Shown: positions 1 to 8,453 of the stretch, in pieces
Layout: each line of letters begins with the position of its first letter
Position numbering within the stretch: position 1 is the first letter of the stretch
Origin: Niveibacterium umoris
Lineage (GTDB): Bacteria > Pseudomonadota > Gammaproteobacteria > Burkholderiales > Rhodocyclaceae
Length of the DNA stretch: 64,000 bases
Assembly (NCBI RefSeq): GCF_014197015.1
Contig: NZ_JACIET010000002.1
Location: forward strand, 248,001-312,000
Direction of reading: 5' to 3'
Notes under the pieces: generated by a model
The model's input: only the letters and a program-made list of their open reading frames with translations
Told to the model about the DNA's origin: nothing
The model's database searches: none
Translations under genes and position numbers: made by a program

Positions 1-377
1 CGGTGGCGGCGATCGGCGGGATCTCGCTGCTGGTCGGCGGCGTCGGCATCCTGACGATCCTGACCATCGCGGTATCTGAGCGCACCGCCGAGATCGGCCT
101 CTTGCGCGCGATCGGCGCCACGCGCCAGCGCATCCTTTGGCTGTTCCTTGCTGAAGCGACCCTGCTCGCCGCCATCGGAGGCGTCGCCGGGCTGGTACTG
201 GGTGGCGGCATTGCCGGTTTGCTCAAGCTGGCGGTGCCGGCCCTGCCGGTGAGCATTCCGTGGCTGTACGCACTGCTCGCCGAAGGCGTCGCGGTGAGCG
301 TCGGGCTGGCCGCCGGCGTGGCACCGGCGATCCACGCGGCGCGGCTCGATCCGCTCGAGGCCTTGCGGGCCGAATAG
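1..377 (+). CDS. ABC transporter permease, MacB/FtsX type (C-terminal part)
   Basis: Only the last ~125 codons are in the window; the gene begins upstream. The visible part has the layout of the C-terminal FtsX domain: a glycine-rich membrane helix, then the cytoplasmic motif SERTAEIGLLRAIGATR typical of MacB/LolC-like permeases, two further hydrophobic helices and the closing RLDPLEALRAE. Such permeases act in the inner membrane with an ATPase to move peptides, lipoproteins or macrolides to the periplasm. The substrate cannot be told from this fragment. A MacB- or LolCE-type identity is the main alternative. Confidence 0.85.
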   Translation, partial: VAAIGGISLLVGGVGILTILTIAVSERTAEIGLLRAIGATRQRILWLFLAEATLLAAIGGVAGLVLGGGIAGLLKLAVPALPVSIPWLYALLAEGVAVSVGLAAGVAPAIHAARLDPLEALRAE

Positions 378-505
378 CTGCACCGGCACGGAATTCAAGG
401 CGGGCCGGCGGCGCGTTGTACCTGTGTCAAGGCGGCATAGCGGCGTGGTGCCGCGTCCGCCCGAAGGGCGTAGCATCAATCGTGCAGAACTCCGCGAGGG
501 TGCCG

Positions 506-1996
506 ATGCTCCAGTCCGCGTTGCGCCGAAGTCCGATGAAGGCCATCGCCATCTCGGTGGCGATGTTCATGCTGCTCGATTCGAGCGTGCTGGCGATCAA
601 CCTGTGGATCTCGCACGAACTCGACGAAACCTCGGTCGAGATCAATCTGGCCGGACGCCAGCGGATGCTGTCGCAACGCATGACCAAGGCCGCGCTGCAG
701 ACCCTTTCAGCCGAAGACGGCACCCGGCTCGCGGCGGCCGAGGTCGAACTATTCGAAGCCGCGCGCTTGTTCGACGAAACCCTGCAGGGCTTCGGTGATG
801 GCGGCGAGGTCACCGCCGGCAACGGCCGCCGAGTGCAGGTGACGCCAATCGACGACCCGGTTGCGATCGAGTTGCTGGCACAGGCGCGCACGCTGTGGCG
901 GCCGATCATGGCGACGGTGCGCGTGCTGGGCCTCGAAGCTGCCCCCGCGCCGCGCCAGCGCATCGCGCAGGAACTGGGCGCCCACGAGGCCGAACTGCTC
1001 GACCTGATGAACCGCCTCACGTCGCGCATCGAAGCGGTGTCGCTCGAACGCACGCAAGCCCTGCGTGCTGTCCAGATGGGCGCATTCAGTCTTGCCTTGC
1101 TGAACTTCGCCCTGGTGATCGTGTTGCTGCTGGCGCGCTATCGCGCGGCCGACCGACGCGGCCAGCAGCTGGAAGGCATGATCGACCAGATCGCCGCCGG
1201 CGTATGCCTGCTCGACAACGACGAGCAAATCGTCGCGGCCAATCCGGCCGCGATGCGCATACTCGGGCGCGGTATCGACACGCTGCGCGGGCATCGCGTG
1301 ACCACCTTCCTGGACGCGGATGAGGGCGTATGGCGTGGCGAGCGCCCCGATGGCGGCGACTTCCACGTCGCCCTGAGTCACGGCGAGATCGGCACCGACG
1401 AAGGAAAAGTGCGGGTGGTGACGCTGCTCGACATCAGCGAGCGGGTCGACGCCGAGTCGCGGCTGCGCCAGCTTGCGCTGCATGATGCGCTGACCGGTCT
1501 GCCCAACCGCCGCATGCTCGACGACCGGCTCACGATTGCGCTGGCGCAAGCACAGCGCGGCTATCACAAGGTTGGGGTCGCGATGGTCGACCTCGACGGT
1601 TTCAAGCCAATCAACGACACCTACGGCCACGCCACCGGTGATTGCGTATTGCAGGCCGTTGCGCAGCGACTGGCCGCCTGCGCCCGCGCCGGCGATACGG
1701 TGGCGCGGCTGGGCGGCGATGAGTTCGTGTGCGTATTCAGCACGCTGCACGACCGCGAGGAACTCGACACCCTCGGGCGACGCATGCTCGAGGCGCTGGC
1801 CCAGCCTCTGCTGCAGGGCGCGCTGCGCATCCCGATGTCGGCCAGCATCGGGCTCGCGCTGTCGCCGGACGACGGCAGCGACACCGCGGGGCTGCTCAAG
1901 GCCGCCGACAGCGCCATGTACGCCGCCAAGCACGCTGGCGGCCGGCGACTCGCGCATGCGGACCGCGGCGCCGCACCCGGCCGGTCCGGCAACTGA
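506..1996 (+). CDS. Membrane diguanylate cyclase with PilJ-type sensor and PAS domain
   Basis: A 496-residue protein predicted to make c-di-GMP from two GTP at the inner membrane. Order: TM helix near residues 12-30, periplasmic PilJ-type four-helix sensor with the signature NLAGRQRMLSQRMTKA, second TM near 195-215, PAS-like domain near 230-310, then GGDEF domain. The active site GGDEF is at residues 403-407 and the inhibitory I-site RAGD lies five residues before it, so product-inhibited cyclase activity is expected. ATG at 506 was chosen because GAGGG sits about six bases upstream and it starts the hydrophobic leader. ATG 536 is the alternative. The gene is followed by the sigma-28-driven porin cassettes. 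Confidence 0.88.
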   Translation: MLQSALRRSPMKAIAISVAMFMLLDSSVLAINLWISHELDETSVEINLAGRQRMLSQRMTKAALQTLSAEDGTRLAAAEVELFEAARLFDETLQGFGDGGEVTAGNGRRVQVTPIDDPVAIELLAQARTLWRPIMATVRVLGLEAAPAPRQRIAQELGAHEAELLDLMNRLTSRIEAVSLERTQALRAVQMGAFSLALLNFALVIVLLLARYRAADRRGQQLEGMIDQIAAGVCLLDNDEQIVAANPAAMRILGRGIDTLRGHRVTTFLDADEGVWRGERPDGGDFHVALSHGEIGTDEGKVRVVTLLDISERVDAESRLRQLALHDALTGLPNRRMLDDRLTIALAQAQRGYHKVGVAMVDLDGFKPINDTYGHATGDCVLQAVAQRLAACARAGDTVARLGGDEFVCVFSTLHDREELDTLGRRMLEALAQPLLQGALRIPMSASIGLALSPDDGSDTAGLLKAADSAMYAAKHAGGRRLAHADRGAAPGRSGN

Positions 1997-2017
1997 AGCC
2001 TCCGGGCGAAATATTCC

Positions 2018-2044
2018 TAAAGTTTTGGCGGTCCCCGCCGCTTA
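2018..2044 (+). promoter_or_regulatory. Sigma-28 (FliA)-type promoter for first porin cassette
   Basis: TAAAGTTT at 2018-2025, an 11-base spacer, then GCCGCTTA at 2037-2044. The known FliA consensus is TAAAGTTT-N11-GCCGATAA: the -35 matches 8/8 and the -10 6/8. The expected start near 2052 leaves a leader of about 100 bases before the porin ATG. The same architecture precedes the second cassette at 3911-3937. No transcription data are available here. Confidence 0.8.
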
Positions 2045-2090
2045 CCGATACAGGTCGCCGGGGGGCGGCCTTGCGCTGGCGCGGCGCACG

Positions 2091-2120
2091 CCCAGACCGG
2101 CACAGACCGGCACAGACCGG
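2091..2120 (+). repeat. Three tandem 10-base repeats in porin leader
   Basis: Three consecutive copies of a 10-base unit (CCCAGACCGG, then CACAGACCGG twice) lie in the untranslated leader of the first porin gene. The corresponding leader of the second cassette has only one CCCAGACCGG copy near 3990. The repeat could be slippage-prone. Function unknown. Confidence 0.75.
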
Positions 2121-2153
2121 CCGCTTCGCCGCACGACATCTATCGGGGGAAAC

Positions 2154-3410
2154 ATGAACAAACGCACAGCCATTGCCATGGCGATCGGGCTCGTCTTGAG
2201 CCCGATCGCGCACGCAGCGGAAGGCCAGTTCGACTGGCTCAGCTTTTCTGGCTTCGGCACCATCGGTGCCTCGGAAACCGACGACAAGGCGGTCTCGTTC
2301 CGCATGCCCTATCAGAAGAACGGCAAGGCCAATGACTGGGCAACCGACGTCGATAGCCGTATCGCCGCACAGTTCGACGTCAATCGCGGCGGCACCTTCA
2401 GCGGCGTTCTGCAGGTCATGGCCACGCAACGTTATCAGGGCGAGTTCCGTGCCGAGGTCGAGTGGGCCAACGTAATGTGGACGATCAACGAGAACTGGCG
2501 GGTACGTGCCGGCCGCATGGTGACGCCGGTGTTCCTCGCGTCGGACTACAAGAACGTCGGCTACTCGATCATCCCGGTGCGCTACAGCCTGGAAATGTCG
2601 GGCAACTATCCGCTCAGCCGCCACGATGGCGCCGAGGTGCTCTACAACACCGAGGTCTGGAATGGTCGCCTGCAGGTGCAAGGCTATGCCGGCAAGACCA
2701 AGTACGACTTCATCAACGCGCTCGGCAAGAACTCGCTGGATGTGGGTGGCATCTATGGGGTTTCAGGCACCTACAGCACCGGCCCGTGGACCGTGCGCCT
2801 TGCCGGTAGCGCGGTGCGCGACATGAAAACGGTTGGCGACGCGGTCCCGACATTCAACCTCGCGAGCAAGGTACTGCATGCGATCCCGCCCGCCGCCTGC
2901 AGCAACTGCGCTGAAGAGGCGCAGAAACTCGACACCTCCGTTGCAGGTATGTCAGCCGACTTCCTGACGATCGGCGGCATCTACGACGACGACACCTGGT
3001 ACGGACAACTGGAGTTCGGCCACCGCAAGATCGACGGGTTCTTCCCGAGTGTCGACAGCTACCTCGCACTCGGCGCGTATCGCTGGAAGCGCTTCACACC
3101 CTTCCTGAGCTACGCCGTCTTCAAGACCAAGTCAAACGACGAGGCGGCGCTGCCAGCACTGCCCGGCATCCCCGGCATTGTCGCCGCGCAGTACAACGGA
3201 TTGCTCAAGGCCAACAACAGCTCGCGCAGCATGACGAGCGTTGGCGTTCGCTGGGACTTCTACACCAACGTCGCGTTGAAGCTGCAGGCGGATCTGGTCA
3301 AGCACGACCGGCCGAGCTATGGATGGTCAGGCGCGTTCACCAACCTTTCGCCGACGACCTACGACGGCAAGGTGAACGTCTATACCGCCACCATCGACTT
3401 CATCTTCTGA
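2154..3410 (+). CDS. Outer membrane porin-like beta-barrel, copy 1
   Basis: A 418-residue secreted protein. It has a Sec signal peptide ending near HAAEG (about residue 22), alternating aromatic/polar strands throughout and a C-terminal Phe, as expected for an outer membrane barrel. The ATG has GGGGGA directly upstream. It is closely related over its full length to the second porin at 4036, sharing motifs such as VEWANVMWTIN, RAGRMVTPVF and NLSPTTYDGK. An unusual CxxC (C249, C252) lies in a predicted loop. It is 13 bases upstream of the PstS-like gene and probably cotranscribed from the sigma-28-type promoter. Substrate unknown; the porin class is inferred from fold features rather than a recognised family name. 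Confidence 0.8.
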   Translation: MNKRTAIAMAIGLVLSPIAHAAEGQFDWLSFSGFGTIGASETDDKAVSFRMPYQKNGKANDWATDVDSRIAAQFDVNRGGTFSGVLQVMATQRYQGEFRAEVEWANVMWTINENWRVRAGRMVTPVFLASDYKNVGYSIIPVRYSLEMSGNYPLSRHDGAEVLYNTEVWNGRLQVQGYAGKTKYDFINALGKNSLDVGGIYGVSGTYSTGPWTVRLAGSAVRDMKTVGDAVPTFNLASKVLHAIPPAACSNCAEEAQKLDTSVAGMSADFLTIGGIYDDDTWYGQLEFGHRKIDGFFPSVDSYLALGAYRWKRFTPFLSYAVFKTKSNDEAALPALPGIPGIVAAQYNGLLKANNSSRSMTSVGVRWDFYTNVALKLQADLVKHDRPSYGWSGAFTNLSPTTYDGKVNVYTATIDFIF

Positions 3411-3423
3411 CGGAGGCCCAGCC

Positions 3424-3837
3424 ATGAAGCTCACGTTCAAGCTCATCGTTGCCGGTGCCTGCGCAATGGCATCGACACTCTGCCTGGCCGAAGTGGTGGT
3501 CGCCGCCGGCGCCAAGTCGCCGCTCGCCGGCGTCACCAAGGCACAGGTTGCCGAAGTCTTCCTGGGCAAGGCGAAAACCGTCGGCGGCAACCCGGTCAAG
3601 CCCATTGACTACGTTGGCGCCCCCAAGGCCGAGTTCTGGGATGCCTGGCTCGGAAAGTCTTCCGACCAGCTCAAGGCGCATTACGCCAAGCTGCAATTCA
3701 CCGGTCTGGGCGGACCACCGAAAGAGGTCGGCTCACTCGCCGAGGCCAAGAAGCTCGCCGCAGACGATCCAAGCGTTCTGATCTTCCTCGACAAGGCCCA
3801 GATGGACGGTAGCCTGAAGGTTGTCGGCACGCCCTGA
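3424..3837 (+). CDS. Small PstS-like periplasmic protein, copy 1
   Basis: A 137-residue protein with a signal peptide cleaved near LCLA. It resembles the short 'phosphate ABC transporter substrate-binding protein-like' family: VVVAAGAKSPL start, VFLGKAK, then LGKSSDQLKAHYAKLQFTG and GGPPKEV, ending in DPSVLIFLDK and VKVV-like strands. It is less than half the length of true PstS, and no ABC permease or ATPase is nearby, so high-affinity phosphate uptake is unlikely. It follows the porin by 13 bases and ends before a terminator. A periplasmic partner of the porin, or a motility or chemosensory accessory protein, is inference from the shared FliA-type promoter. Confidence 0.8.
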   Translation: MKLTFKLIVAGACAMASTLCLAEVVVAAGAKSPLAGVTKAQVAEVFLGKAKTVGGNPVKPIDYVGAPKAEFWDAWLGKSSDQLKAHYAKLQFTGLGGPPKEVGSLAEAKKLAADDPSVLIFLDKAQMDGSLKVVGTP

Positions 3838-3866
3838 TCGATCGCCACCGGAACCGAATCAGTACA

Positions 3867-3892
3867 AACGGCCCGCGAGGGCCGTTGTTTGC
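3867..3892 (+). terminator. Rho-independent terminator of first porin cassette
   Basis: AACGGCCC (3867-3874), GCGA tetraloop, GGGCCGTT (3879-3886), followed by GTTTGC. An 8-bp stem with a short T-rich tail lies just before the next sigma-28-type promoter, so the two cassettes look like separate transcription units. Confidence 0.75.
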
Positions 3893-3910
3893 TTCAGACG
3901 CATGAAATCC

Positions 3911-3937
3911 TAAAGTTTTCGCCCCCCTCGCCGCTTA
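3911..3937 (+). promoter_or_regulatory. Sigma-28 (FliA)-type promoter for second porin cassette
   Basis: TAAAGTTT at 3911-3918, an 11-base spacer and GCCGCTTA at 3930-3937. Both boxes and the spacing are identical to those of the first cassette, while much of the surrounding sequence has diverged. This argues that the boxes are under selection. Confidence 0.8.
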
Positions 3938-4035
3938 AACAGACAGGTCACCACGGGTGACCCTGCGCTCGCGCGACACATATCGGAACCGGCCCAGACC
4001 GGCCGGGTCGCAGCACGACTCATATCGGGGGAAAC

Positions 4036-5274
4036 ATGCACAAGCGGATTGCAATCGCGGTCGGCCTCGCACTGAGCCCGTTCGCCCACGCGGCGGATGG
4101 CCAGTTCGACTGGCTCGCGTTCTCGGGTTACGGCACGATCGCCGCATCGGAGACCGACGACAAGGACGTCGGCTTCCACTATCCATTCCAGAAAAACGCC
4201 AAGGGGAATGACTGGGCTACCGACGTCGACTCGCGCCTGGCGGTGCAGCTGGACTTCAACCGCGGCGGCCAGTTCAGCGGCGTGCTGCAGGTGCTGGCCA
4301 TGCAGCGCAACACCGGCGAGTACAAGGCGGAAGTCGAATGGGCCAACGTGATGTGGACCATCAACGACAGCTGGCGCGTGCGCGCAGGCCGCATGGTGAC
4401 ACCTGTGTTCATGCAGTCGGACTACCGCTTTGTGGGTTACTCGCTGACCCCGGTGCGCTACAGCCTGGAAATGGCTGGCAACTACCCGCTTTCGCGTCAC
4501 GACGGCGCTGAGGTCGTGTATGGCACTGAGGTCGGTGCAGGGCACCTGCAAGTACAGGGCTTCGGCGGCAAATCGAGCCTCGCGATCCCCTCGGCTGAAT
4601 ACAAGGCCGACTCGGTGTTCGGCGCAGCCGCGACATACAGCGTCGGGCCATGGACGCTGCGCGCCAGCGGCACCGCGATCAAGATCAAGATCGTCGGCGA
4701 AGCAGCCGACACCGCCCTGGCCTCGGCAGCGCTGCTGGAAAACCCGCTCGTGTCCGCAGGATGCCCGGCATGCACCGCCGAAGCGCCGCGCTTCCGCAAC
4801 ACCGTTGAAGGCACGAGCGGTCAGTTCTACGGCCTCGGCGCAGCCTACGACGAAGGCAACTGGTACGCGCAGGCGGAATATGGCTACCGACAGGCGGAAG
4901 ACGGCTTGCTGCCCAAGACCAGCGGCTGGCTGTTGCTGGGCGCCTATCGCTGGGGCGCGTTCACGCCCTACCTTTCCTACTCGGGCTTCAAGACGCACAG
5001 CCTCAACGACTTCACCGCCACCGGCACGGGCTTTGGCGCACTTGCAGCCGCTGCGTTGAAGGCCAAGTACTACGGCAATGCCTCCGATCGCGAGATCTTC
5101 GGCATGGGCGTGCGTTGGGACTTCTATCGCAACGTCGCACTCAAGTTGCAGGCCGAGATGGTCAAGCACGACCACAAGGACGCGCCCTTCTCAGGCGCCT
5201 TCGTGAATTTGTCGCCAACCACTTACGACGGCCGCACCAACGTCTACTCGGCCGCGCTCGACTTCGTCTTCTGA
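4036..5274 (+). CDS. Outer membrane porin-like beta-barrel, copy 2
   Basis: A 412-residue paralogue of the porin at 2154, colinear along the whole length. It has a signal peptide ending near HAADG, the same DWATDVDSR, EVEWANVMWTIN and NLSPTTYDG blocks, and a C-terminal Phe. The start ATG is preceded by a leader segment almost the same as in copy 1 (ATATCGGGGGAAAC). A CxxC pair (C243, C246) occupies the same loop as in copy 1, while the residues around it differ. The PstS-like copy 2 follows after 10 bases. Divergence concentrated in loops suggests two porins of different selectivity (inference). Confidence 0.8.
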   Translation: MHKRIAIAVGLALSPFAHAADGQFDWLAFSGYGTIAASETDDKDVGFHYPFQKNAKGNDWATDVDSRLAVQLDFNRGGQFSGVLQVLAMQRNTGEYKAEVEWANVMWTINDSWRVRAGRMVTPVFMQSDYRFVGYSLTPVRYSLEMAGNYPLSRHDGAEVVYGTEVGAGHLQVQGFGGKSSLAIPSAEYKADSVFGAAATYSVGPWTLRASGTAIKIKIVGEAADTALASAALLENPLVSAGCPACTAEAPRFRNTVEGTSGQFYGLGAAYDEGNWYAQAEYGYRQAEDGLLPKTSGWLLLGAYRWGAFTPYLSYSGFKTHSLNDFTATGTGFGALAAAALKAKYYGNASDREIFGMGVRWDFYRNVALKLQAEMVKHDHKDAPFSGAFVNLSPTTYDGRTNVYSAALDFVF

Positions 5275-5284
5275 GGAGGCAGAC

Positions 5285-5695
5285 ATGCGCATGTTCAAAA
5301 AGCTCTGCCTCGCGTCCCTGATCGCGGCACTTCCCACCCTGGCGAGCGCCGAAACCGTGGTCGCCGCGGGCGCGAAATCGCCGCTCGGCGGGCTCAACAA
5401 GGGGCAAGTCAGCGAAGTCTTTCTCGGCAAGGCGAAAGCCATCAATGGCAACCCGGCAAAACCGATCGACTATGCTGGCAGCCCGAAAGATGATTTCGGC
5501 AATTCAGTAATTGGCAAATCGCAGGATCAGCTCAAGGCGCACTACGCCAAGCTGCAGTTCACCGGCCTCGGCGGACCGCCGAAAGAGGTCGCCTCGCTTG
5601 CGGAAGCCAAGAAGATGGCGGCGGACGATCCTTCGGTGCTGATCTACCTGGACAAGGGGCAGGTCGATAGCTCGCTGAAGGTGGTCTACCCCTGA
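5285..5695 (+). CDS. Small PstS-like periplasmic protein, copy 2
   Basis: A 136-residue paralogue of the protein at 3424. A signal peptide is cleaved near LASA. The core motifs VVAAGAKSPLGG, VFLGKAKA, GKSQDQLKAHYAKLQFTG, LGGPPKEV and DPSVLIYLDKGQ are nearly identical to copy 1. The best conserved parts are the lysine/glycine loops around GKAK and the LKAHYAKLQFTGLGGPPKEV segment, which in this family form the ligand-cleft region (family knowledge, not shown here). Probably cotranscribed with porin copy 2. Confidence 0.8.
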   Translation: MRMFKKLCLASLIAALPTLASAETVVAAGAKSPLGGLNKGQVSEVFLGKAKAINGNPAKPIDYAGSPKDDFGNSVIGKSQDQLKAHYAKLQFTGLGGPPKEVASLAEAKKMAADDPSVLIYLDKGQVDSSLKVVYP

Positions 5696-5725
5696 TCTCG
5701 ACCTGAGCCGCAAACGAAGACCCCG

Positions 5726-5754
5726 ATGGCCCGCCCCGTGAGGGCCATTTTCTT
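5726..5754 (+). terminator. Rho-independent terminator of second porin cassette
   Basis: ATGGCCC (5726-5732), 9-base loop, GGGCCAT (5742-5748), then TTTTCTT. It ends the second porin/PstS-like unit. Confidence 0.75.
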
Positions 5755-5831
5755 GTCCGCGTCACGGTTGCACCTCAACGCATCATCGATCGCTCTTCCC
5801 TAAAGCCGCCGATGCAGTCCTTGCCCGCCAA

Positions 5832-5868
5832 AGAACAAGGCCCCGCCCGGACAATCCGGGCGGGGCCT
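5832..5868 (-). terminator. Rho-independent terminator of chemoreceptor gene
   Basis: Read on the minus strand, a perfect 13-bp stem (AGGCCCCGCCCGG / CCGGGCGGGGCCT) with a 5-base loop is followed by TGTTCTTT. It lies about 20 bases past the chemoreceptor stop codon. Confidence 0.85.
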
Positions 5869-5887
5869 GCTGTCGCGAGATGCGGGA

Positions 5888-7501
5888 TCAGATCTTGTAC
5901 TTCGACACCGCCTGCTGCATCTGGCTGGCGAGCGCCTTGAGCGACTCTGCCGATTCCGAGGTCTGCCGCGCAGAGGCGTTGGTTTCTTCCGAGACTTGCG
6001 CGATCCGCTCGACCTGCTGGGCGATGTTCGTGGACGCCGCGCTCTGCTCGCGGATGGCATGCGAGATGTCGCCCACCATGCCGACGACCTGGCCCGAGCT
6101 GCTGCGGATTTCCTGGATCGCCGTGCCGGCTTCCGTCGCCTGCTTGACCCCGATTTCAACCCGGTTCACCACACCGCGCATCTGATCGACCGCGCCTTCG
6201 GCGCTCGCCTGGATGCGGCCGATGAGGGTACTGATCTCCTGCGTCGAATGGGCGGTGCGTTCGGCAAGCTTGCGCACTTCGTCCGCCACCACCGCGAAGC
6301 CGCGGCCCTGCTCACCCGCGCGGGCGGCCTCGATCGCGGCGTTGAGCGCAAGCAGGTTGGTCTGGTCAGCCACCTCCTTGATCACGGTGACCACGGCATT
6401 GATGCTGAGCGCCTCGGATGCCAGCACCTCGATCTTCTGCGCGGCTTCATGGACGCGATCGGCAATGCCGTTGATTTCGGCCACCGTACCGTTGATCACG
6501 GCCTCGCCCTGCTGAGCGCGCTCGCCCGATTGGCGACTCTCGACCGCCGCGTCGTTGGCGCGATCGGCCACATGGTTGATGCTGACGGTCACCTCTTCAA
6601 CCGTGGCGGCCATCGCGCTGGACGCGTCGCTCGCCACGCGCGAGCCATCGAGCATCTCCTGCGCTGCGTGGGCAACGTCCTGCGCCTGACGCGACACCCC
6701 CTCTGAAGCCGAGGAAATATCGCGCAGGCTCTCCTGCAACTTGTCGAGCAGGCGATTGAAGGCCTGCACGGTGGCCCCGATTTCGTCGCGGCTACGCAGT
6801 GGCACACGGCGGGTAAAGTCCAGGTCGCGCTCGATCGACTCGACGGTACGCTCCATTGATGCGAGCGGCGCACGGATCGCGCGGATCACCAACACGCCAA
6901 ACACCAGCAGGCCAAGGATGGACAGGAGGTTCACGCCAATGCTGATGGCCTGCGCCGAGCGCTGCACCCTGTTGACTTCCTCTTGCGCCTGCACGAAGCC
7001 ATCCTGGTTGCCCTTGAGAAGAGTTTGCAGCGATTCCTCGACTTGCTGCGACGTAGGCATCACCTTGCTGAACATCAGCATCGTCGCCTCGTCGGCCTTG
7101 CCGCCTACCGCAGCATCCTCGGTGGCGTGGTAAGCCTCCAGGTAGGCGGTGAACGCGGCCTTGAGCTTGTCGTAGGCCTTGCGATCACCGTCGTCGGAAA
7201 TCAGCGGCTCATAGCTCTTGAGCTTCTTCAGACCTTCGTCTTCCATGAGCTTGCTCTTCTCGACGAAGGCCTTCTTCAGGTCGGCGTCCTGTTCCATCAG
7301 CACCGAAAGCAGTTGGCTGCGCAAATCGCGATAGTTATTGCTCACTTCGCCGACGACGATGATGCTCGGCGCCGCGTTGGTGGTGATCTGATCCACCTGT
7401 CTCTGAATCTTGCCGTACGAAACCAGATTCACGCCGCCGATCGTGAGCAGTGCCACGATGGCCAGGATCAGCATCAGTCGGAGTCGCGTTGAGATCGACA
7501 T
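5888..7501 (-). CDS. Methyl-accepting chemotaxis protein
   Basis: A 537-residue transmembrane chemoreceptor. Order: TM1 near residues 8-28, periplasmic four-helix-bundle ligand domain to about 185, TM2 near 187-207, HAMP to about 260, then the long cytoplasmic signalling hairpin. The highly conserved tip motif [19 protein letters not shown] is near residues 375-400. It ends in AVSKYKI without the CheR/CheB-binding pentapeptide. The gene has its own sigma-28-type promoter at 7652-7679 and faces the two porin/PstS-like cassettes. Ligand unknown; shared FliA control makes a functional link with those periplasmic proteins worth testing. Confidence 0.93.
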   Translation of the reverse strand: MSISTRLRLMLILAIVALLTIGGVNLVSYGKIQRQVDQITTNAAPSIIVVGEVSNNYRDLRSQLLSVLMEQDADLKKAFVEKSKLMEDEGLKKLKSYEPLISDDGDRKAYDKLKAAFTAYLEAYHATEDAAVGGKADEATMLMFSKVMPTSQQVEESLQTLLKGNQDGFVQAQEEVNRVQRSAQAISIGVNLLSILGLLVFGVLVIRAIRAPLASMERTVESIERDLDFTRRVPLRSRDEIGATVQAFNRLLDKLQESLRDISSASEGVSRQAQDVAHAAQEMLDGSRVASDASSAMAATVEEVTVSINHVADRANDAAVESRQSGERAQQGEAVINGTVAEINGIADRVHEAAQKIEVLASEALSINAVVTVIKEVADQTNLLALNAAIEAARAGEQGRGFAVVADEVRKLAERTAHSTQEISTLIGRIQASAEGAVDQMRGVVNRVEIGVKQATEAGTAIQEIRSSSGQVVGMVGDISHAIREQSAASTNIAQQVERIAQVSEETNASARQTSESAESLKALASQMQQAVSKYKI

Positions 7502-7651
7502 GGAAAACCGCCCTCGGAAGGTGTGCGGCAGACAGGGACGTCAGCGCCCGGCGATTCCCCCACCGCCCGGCGTGCGCTCGCACCTGAAGCAATCCGCTTG
7601 CAGGCAAGTCCGGCCCCAGCCACCGCGACAATTCATGGCCGAACAAGCAGG

Positions 7652-7679
7652 TTGACGGCAGCGGGCGACGAAAACTTTA
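7652..7679 (-). promoter_or_regulatory. Sigma-28 (FliA)-type promoter for chemoreceptor
   Basis: On the minus strand TAAAGTTT (7679-7672) is followed after 12 bases by GCCGTCAA (7659-7652). The -35 is identical to those of the two porin cassettes; the spacer is one base longer than the FliA optimum. The predicted leader before the chemoreceptor ATG is about 135 bases. Chemoreceptors are classic FliA targets, which supports the reading of all three sites. Confidence 0.75.
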
Positions 7680-7790
7680 GGGCAGGGGCGCTTCTGCAGG
7701 CGCGCCGCCAGAGATTCACCGCCAACGCGTCATCACCGAGGTTTGGATGGCACAATCGCCATCGATTCCCATTTGCAGAACCTGAGTCCC

Positions 7791-8453
7791 ATGCCGCATC
7801 CGCTGCCGCCGCTTTCCCTGCTTGAAACCCGTGTGCTCGGCGTACTGGTCGAAAAAGAGCACACCGTCCCCGATACCTATCCGCTCTCGCTCAACGCGCT
7901 GATCGCCGGATGCAACCAGAAAACTAGCCGCGACCCGGTGATCGATGCGAGCGAAGCCGAAGTGCTGCTCGCGCTCGACGCGCTGCGCAGCCACAGCCTC
8001 ATCATCGAAAGCTCGGGCAGCCGGGTCACCCGCTACAGCCACAATCTCGGCCGCGTACTGCAGGTGCCGTCACAGTCGGTGGCGCTGCTGACCGTGCTGA
8101 TGCTGCGCGGCCCGCAGACCGCGGCAGAATTGCGCGCCAATTGCGAACGTCTGCACAAGTTCGCCGACGTCTCTTCCGTCGAAGCCTTCCTGACCGAACT
8201 GGCCGAACGCAGTGCCGGCGCGCTGGTGCTGGAACTGCCCCGCGCACCGGGGGCGCGCGAAAACCGCTGGGCTCACCTGCTTTCAGGCACGCCCGACCTG
8301 CCACAGCCCAGCGCCGCCCCGCTCGCTGCCGCCAGCCGCGACCCGCTGCTCGCCGACCGCGTCGCGCGCCTTGAAGACGAGCTCGCGACCGTTCGTGCCC
8401 AGCTCGCGCGCCTGTACGAAAAGCTCGGCGAATCGCCGGACGACGTCGCGTGA
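7791..8453 (+). CDS. yceH: YceH family protein (DUF480)
   Basis: About 220 residues. The N-terminal half matches YceH: LETRVLGVLVEKE, TPDxYPLSLNAL-like, GCNQKTSRDPV, followed by winged-helix-like segments with LRGPQTAAELR. A C-terminal tail is predicted as a coiled coil (ARLEDELATVRAQLARLYEKL). Function of the family is poorly known; two winged-helix folds suggest DNA or protein binding. ATG 7791 was preferred over a TTG at 7743 because it starts the conserved domain. The stop overlaps the next gene's GTG, so the two are probably translationally coupled. Confidence 0.85.
   Translation: MPHPLPPLSLLETRVLGVLVEKEHTVPDTYPLSLNALIAGCNQKTSRDPVIDASEAEVLLALDALRSHSLIIESSGSRVTRYSHNLGRVLQVPSQSVALLTVLMLRGPQTAAELRANCERLHKFADVSSVEAFLTELAERSAGALVLELPRAPGARENRWAHLLSGTPDLPQPSAAPLAAASRDPLLADRVARLEDELATVRAQLARLYEKLGESPDDVA

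Noticed and set aside
5798-5812. Fourth FliA box (TAAAGCCG)
   Set aside because: Only the TAAAG part matches, no GCCG-type -10 lies 11-12 bases on, and no gene starts downstream on that strand.
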